64,000 bases of DNA, taken from positions 1-64,000 of the forward strand of contig JAQSWY010000005.1 of the NCBI GenBank assembly GCA_029266425.1, in the 5' to 3' direction. This DNA comes from Xanthobacteraceae bacterium. GTDB lineage: Bacteria > Pseudomonadota > Alphaproteobacteria > Rhizobiales > Xanthobacteraceae. Below are positions 60,690 through 64,000 of this stretch, in pieces; position 1 is the first letter of the stretch; each line of letters starts with the position of its first letter. The notes beneath the pieces are model-generated. The model was not told the origin of the DNA and ran no database searches. It saw nothing but the letters and a program-made list of their open reading frames with translations. The position numbers were made by a program, and so were the translations under genes.

Positions 60690-61526
60690 GCGCACGCCTT
60701 TGCCGGCATAACCGCACTCACCTTGTGGGGCGGCTTTGCCTCCACCGTCTTCATCCCACTCATCCAGCTGCTGCTCGATGCGGTCGGCTGGCGCTCCACC
60801 CTCATCGTCCTCGGCGCGATCAATCTCGCCGTCTGCGCCGGCGTCTATTGGGCGGTGATCGATCCGGATGCCGACGCCGGCCCGTCATCCGTCGGCGCCG
60901 GCCACGCGGCGCAGCCGCTCAATGGTCGTACGGCCGTCGCCTCGGCGGCGCGGCAGCCGGTCTTCTGGGCGCTCGCTCTCGCCTTCACCGCTTTCACAGC
61001 GGTGTTCTCAGCCTTCACTTTCCATTTCTATCCTCTCCTCATCGAGCAGGGCCTGGACAAGTCGGCGATCGTCGCCGTCATCGCGCTCATCGGGCCGGCG
61101 CAGGTCGCCGGGCGGATCGGGATCTGGGTGTTCGCCTCGCGCGCATCGGTGAGGAAGATCGGCTCGCTGATCGTGCTGGTGTTCCCGATCGCCCTGGTGC
61201 TGCTGGAGGCGCTCGCGCCGAGCATGATGGTAGCGGGCCTAGTCGCGGTCCTCTATGGGGCGGCGAACGGCATCATGACGATCGTGCGCGGACTGGCGGT
61301 TCCCGAAATGCTGACGCGGGACGCCTATGGCGCGGTCAATGGCGCACTTGCGGCGCCGGCCATGTTCGCGCGGGCCATCGCTCCGGTCGGCGCCGCCATG
61401 CTGTGGGCCATGATCGGCTCCTATGACGCCGTCCTGCGCGCCGCCATTGCCGGCTCGCTTGTCCTCGTCATCGGCTTCTGGACGGCCGCCATCCTGTCGC
61501 GAGCGAAGCGCGGAACGTCGCGGTGA
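60690..61526 (+). pseudogene. 5'-truncated MFS transporter
   Basis: From about 60690 the rightward frame matches the second part of a major-facilitator transporter (GITALTLWGGFASTVFIPLI, LLDAVGWRSTLIVLGAINL, and helices to SRAKRGTSR). The family has about twelve helices in 400 residues; here the first four or five are gone and the reading frame begins in unrelated DNA next to the outer-membrane gene promoter. No start codon fits the homology. The junction suggests a deletion between the two genes. It is unlikely to make a functional transporter. Confidence 0.75.
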
Positions 61527-61553
61527 TTTGGAATGCCACCTCGTTGGCCGCGC

Positions 61554-62933
61554 TCAGCTATTGAGTTCCTCTGCGGTGGCGATGACCTCGGAGACGATCG
61601 CCCGGACGTCGTCTTCCGTTGTCCGGTGATTGACGAAGCAGGCGCGCAGCGCGAAGGCGCCATCGATCGTCGCGTTCGACAGATAGACCCGGCCCCGCGC
61701 GGTCACGCGGCGGAGGATCGCTTCATTGTCCCGCGAGCGGTGGCGGAAGCACACCGCGCTGAGCGGTACCGGCGCGAGCACCTCCAGCTCCGGCTGTGCG
61801 GCGAGGATTTGCGCCAGGAGCCGGGCATGGTCGAGGTCGCGGGCGATGGCTTCGCGAAAGGCCCGCCGTCCGTGATATTGCAGCGACATCCAGAGCTTCA
61901 GCGCGCGGAAACGACGTGAGAGCTCGATCGATTCCTCGAAGAAGGCGAACGCCTCCTCGGGGTTCTGGTTGAACGCCTTCACATAGTCCCCGCTGTGGGA
62001 GAAGGCGTCACGCGCGATTGCCCGATCGCGATAGAGCAGGCAGCCGCAATCGACCGGCTGATAGAGCCATTTGTGCGCGTCGAGCGAAAGTGAGTCGGCC
62101 GCGGACAGGCCCTGGAACTGTTCTGGCACGGCGAGCGCCGCGAGGCCCCCATAGGCGCCGTCGACATGCATCCACAGGCTCTCCCGGCGAGCGATGCCGG
62201 CAATGTCGGCAAGCGGATCGATGGCGCCGGTCGCGACCGCGCCGGCGGTGGCAACAACGGCGATGGGGGTGCGGCCTGCGGCGCGATCCTCCAGGATCGC
62301 CGCCTCGAGCGCGTCCATCCGCATCCGGAAATCCGCGTCGACCGGGATCAGCCGAAGGTTGTTCCGGCCGATGCCGAGCAGCGCGACCGCTTTCGGGATC
62401 GACATGTGGACCTGCTCGGAGGCATAGACGATGCCCGGCCGGGCGCCGTCCTCATTGGCGGGGAGCTTCGCCTCGCGCGCCATGGCCAGCGCCATGAGGT
62501 TGGCCGCCGAGCCGCCGCCGCAGAGGCTCCCGGCAAAGCCGGCGCAGCCGACCGCTTCCGCCAGCCAGCCGACGACGGCGTGCTCGATGGTGACCGCCGC
62601 GGGCGCTGATCGCCACGCCCCGACATTCTGGTTGAGCGCCGCGGCCAGCAATTCGCTGATCGCACCGACCGGTTCGCCGGAGCCGAAGACGTATCCGAAG
62701 AATTTTCCGCCGGACGGCCGGCCGTGATCGGCGATCACCCTGAAGTCGTCGAGGACCTCTCGCCCGCGCCCGTCTTCGGCCCATGGCCGCGCGAACAGCC
62801 GTGCCGTGATCTCGCCGCTCGTGACCGGATAGGCCGGGCGCTCCTCGACGCTTGCCCAATAGTCCCTGGCGAGATCGACGGCCGTCTCCAGCAAGCCGGA
62901 CAGTTCTTGATCGGAAATCTCCAGCTCGCGCAT
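61554..62933 (-). CDS. Pyridoxal phosphate-dependent decarboxylase (aromatic-L-amino-acid type, group II)
   Basis: At 459 residues the protein fits group II decarboxylases. The cofactor Lys is Lys288 in LDAHKWLYQP; the aromatic stacking His176 lies in EQVHMSI; Asp258 and Ala260 in HVDGAYGG contact the ring. The N-terminal block KFFGYVFGSGEPVG and the SLCGGGSAANLMAL phosphate site are typical. These enzymes decarboxylate tryptophan, tyrosine, dopa or similar amino acids. It is leftward and stands alone between the transporter remnant and the diguanylate cyclase. Confidence 0.9.
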   Translation of the reverse strand: MRELEISDQELSGLLETAVDLARDYWASVEERPAYPVTSGEITARLFARPWAEDGRGREVLDDFRVIADHGRPSGGKFFGYVFGSGEPVGAISELLAAALNQNVGAWRSAPAAVTIEHAVVGWLAEAVGCAGFAGSLCGGGSAANLMALAMAREAKLPANEDGARPGIVYASEQVHMSIPKAVALLGIGRNNLRLIPVDADFRMRMDALEAAILEDRAAGRTPIAVVATAGAVATGAIDPLADIAGIARRESLWMHVDGAYGGLAALAVPEQFQGLSAADSLSLDAHKWLYQPVDCGCLLYRDRAIARDAFSHSGDYVKAFNQNPEEAFAFFEESIELSRRFRALKLWMSLQYHGRRAFREAIARDLDHARLLAQILAAQPELEVLAPVPLSAVCFRHRSRDNEAILRRVTARGRVYLSNATIDGAFALRACFVNHRTTEDDVRAIVSEVIATAEELNS

Positions 62934-62998
62934 CTCGTCAACTCACCCGTCACTCCGCCGGCGGGCAGGCTAGATGGCCAGCCGTGAACCAACAAGCC

Positions 62999-63934
62999 TC
63001 ACGCCTGCCGGGGTGTCGCCTGGCCGGGGGTGCCGTCGAGGATGAGCTGGTTGCGACCGGCGAGCTTGGCGGCATAGAGCGCCTTGTCGGCGCGCGCATA
63101 GATGCTGGCGACGCAGTCGGCGGTCATGCTCTCGGCGACGCCGGCCGAGAACGTGTAGGCGAAATCCGGCCGGTCGTTCAGCGGGCGCGAACGGCGGATC
63201 ACGGTGAGCATGCGCTCGATGAGCAGGGCGGCCTGGGACGCCGAAGTGGCGGGCAGCACGAGCACGAACTCCTCGCCGCCGACCCGGCCGAAGCAATCGG
63301 TGCGCCGCACCAACGCCTGGATTCGCCGGGCGAAATCGCGCAGCACCGCATCGCCGACATGATGGCCGTAGCGGTCATTGATGTATTTGAAATTGTCGAG
63401 ATCGAGCAAGGCGACGGAGCCTGCGGGGCCGTCGCCGCGGGCCGGCTGGCCGAGCATGTCCTCGATCATCGCCGTGACATAGCGCCGGTTGGCGATACCG
63501 GTCAGCTCGTCGGTCTGCGCCGCCTTGATCGCGAAATCACGGTCCTGCCGCACCGCGCGGTCCTCGGCGCGCAGCGAGGTGATGTCGCTGGCGATGCACA
63601 GCATCCAGCCGCCCGCATCGACGGTCTCGGTCATCCACAGCCAGCGGCCGTCGGCAAGATCGGTCTCGAATGCCCGGAAGCCGGCCTTGCCGCGGCGCGA
63701 CAGGGTGGAGACCAGCCACTCCTCGAAATCGGGGGCGCGGATCACCGTACCGCGGCCGGCGTGGAAATTCCGGCGCATCAGGTCGGGCCAGAACGGCTCT
63801 TCCGCGGGCTCGATGAAATAGGCGGCGCGGAACGCCCGGTTGGCATAGCGCAGGCGGTCGAACGGATCATAGGCAGCGACGAGAACCGGGGTGTTCTCGT
63901 ACATGGTGCGCAGATGGTCGACGACGTCGTGCAT
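62999..63934 (-). CDS. Diguanylate cyclase with N-terminal PAS-like domain
   Basis: I chose the ATG at 63934 (311 residues); a GTG at 63949 is possible. A PAS-like sensor covers about 5-125 (VLVAAYDPFDRLRYANRAF onward) and a GGDEF domain the rest. The active loop reads GRVGGEEFVLVLP, an active GGEEF form, and the Arg-x-x-Asp inhibitory site RRTD lies five residues before it. It should make cyclic di-GMP and be product-inhibited. There is no membrane segment, so it is a cytoplasmic sensor. No partner phosphodiesterase is nearby. Confidence 0.92.
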   Translation of the reverse strand: MHDVVDHLRTMYENTPVLVAAYDPFDRLRYANRAFRAAYFIEPAEEPFWPDLMRRNFHAGRGTVIRAPDFEEWLVSTLSRRGKAGFRAFETDLADGRWLWMTETVDAGGWMLCIASDITSLRAEDRAVRQDRDFAIKAAQTDELTGIANRRYVTAMIEDMLGQPARGDGPAGSVALLDLDNFKYINDRYGHHVGDAVLRDFARRIQALVRRTDCFGRVGGEEFVLVLPATSASQAALLIERMLTVIRRSRPLNDRPDFAYTFSAGVAESMTADCVASIYARADKALYAAKLAGRNQLILDGTPGQATPRQA

Positions 63935-64000
63935 GCGGGAAATATACACTCTTTGATGAAGCTACGTAGGTCGCCATGTGCGTCGAGATAGCGTCGTCTG

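Noticed and set aside
1..64000. CRISPR array, rRNA or intact tRNA genes
   Set aside because: Reading both strands showed no regularly spaced identical repeats and no rRNA or tRNA-like sequences.

Overview
The window is GC-rich DNA that looks alphaproteobacterial, most likely from the order Hyphomicrobiales. The clues are an Omp25/Omp31-type outer-membrane barrel, palindromic intergenic elements of the rhizobial/Bradyrhizobium kind, heavy use of ATP-binding cassette importers, and ATGA-type gene overlaps. This placement is inferred from style; there is no rRNA, tRNA or housekeeping marker in the window. I saw no CRISPR array.

Region by region: (1) 1-10.5 kb is a catabolic island. It holds a cupin, an FMN reductase, two enoyl-CoA hydratase-like proteins, two short-chain dehydrogenases, three alpha/beta hydrolases that all use an Asp nucleophile (epoxide-hydrolase/haloalkane-dehalogenase chemistry), Ohr, and an orphan copy of the succinate dehydrogenase flavoprotein. 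(2) 11.1-15.7 kb is a complete branched-chain amino-acid-type ABC importer. (3) 15.8-19.7 kb holds a tautomerase, a DJ-1/PfpI protein, a hypothetical gene next to an isochorismatase-like gene, and a FixJ-type response regulator. (4) 19.7-26.8 kb has two giant paralogous regulators (winged helix, P-loop ATPase, helical repeats). Between them lies a debris zone with remains of a third such regulator, a truncated epoxide hydrolase and a tiny kinase-like ORF. (5) 26.9-29.8 kb is a sugar-type ABC importer without its ATPase. (6) 30-37.3 kb is a patchy, locally AT-richer stretch with a beta-helix protein, membrane proteins, a HAD-UbiA fusion, an SMR-like protein, a frameshifted gene and a decayed IS5-family transposase. 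It looks like acquired envelope-glycan genes.

(7) 37.5-44.4 kb is a five-gene operon pairing an iron/phosphonate-type ABC importer with a bacterial-luciferase-like monooxygenase and an FAD oxidoreductase. (8) 44.7-54.0 kb is an eight-gene operon with a dipeptide/oligopeptide-type importer, two tandem binding proteins, an enolase-superfamily dehydratase and a 2-hydroxyacid dehydrogenase. A GntR/FCD regulator is transcribed divergently from it, behind an AT-rich inverted repeat. (9) 54.9-64 kb is mixed: a methyltransferase and a duplicated fragment of its C-terminus, a nitroreductase with an altered C-terminus, a P-loop kinase, an ATP-grasp protein, an HNH nuclease, the outer-membrane barrel with its terminator, a truncated MFS transporter, an aromatic amino-acid-type decarboxylase and a diguanylate cyclase.

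Taken together, the window is an accessory region for scavenging and degrading organic compounds. Regions 1-4 may be one functional unit: near-identical 18-bp elements sit in the divergent promoter at 6.9-7.1 kb, a diverged copy sits at 17.0 kb, and the two giant regulators are plausible partners for them. That link is inference.
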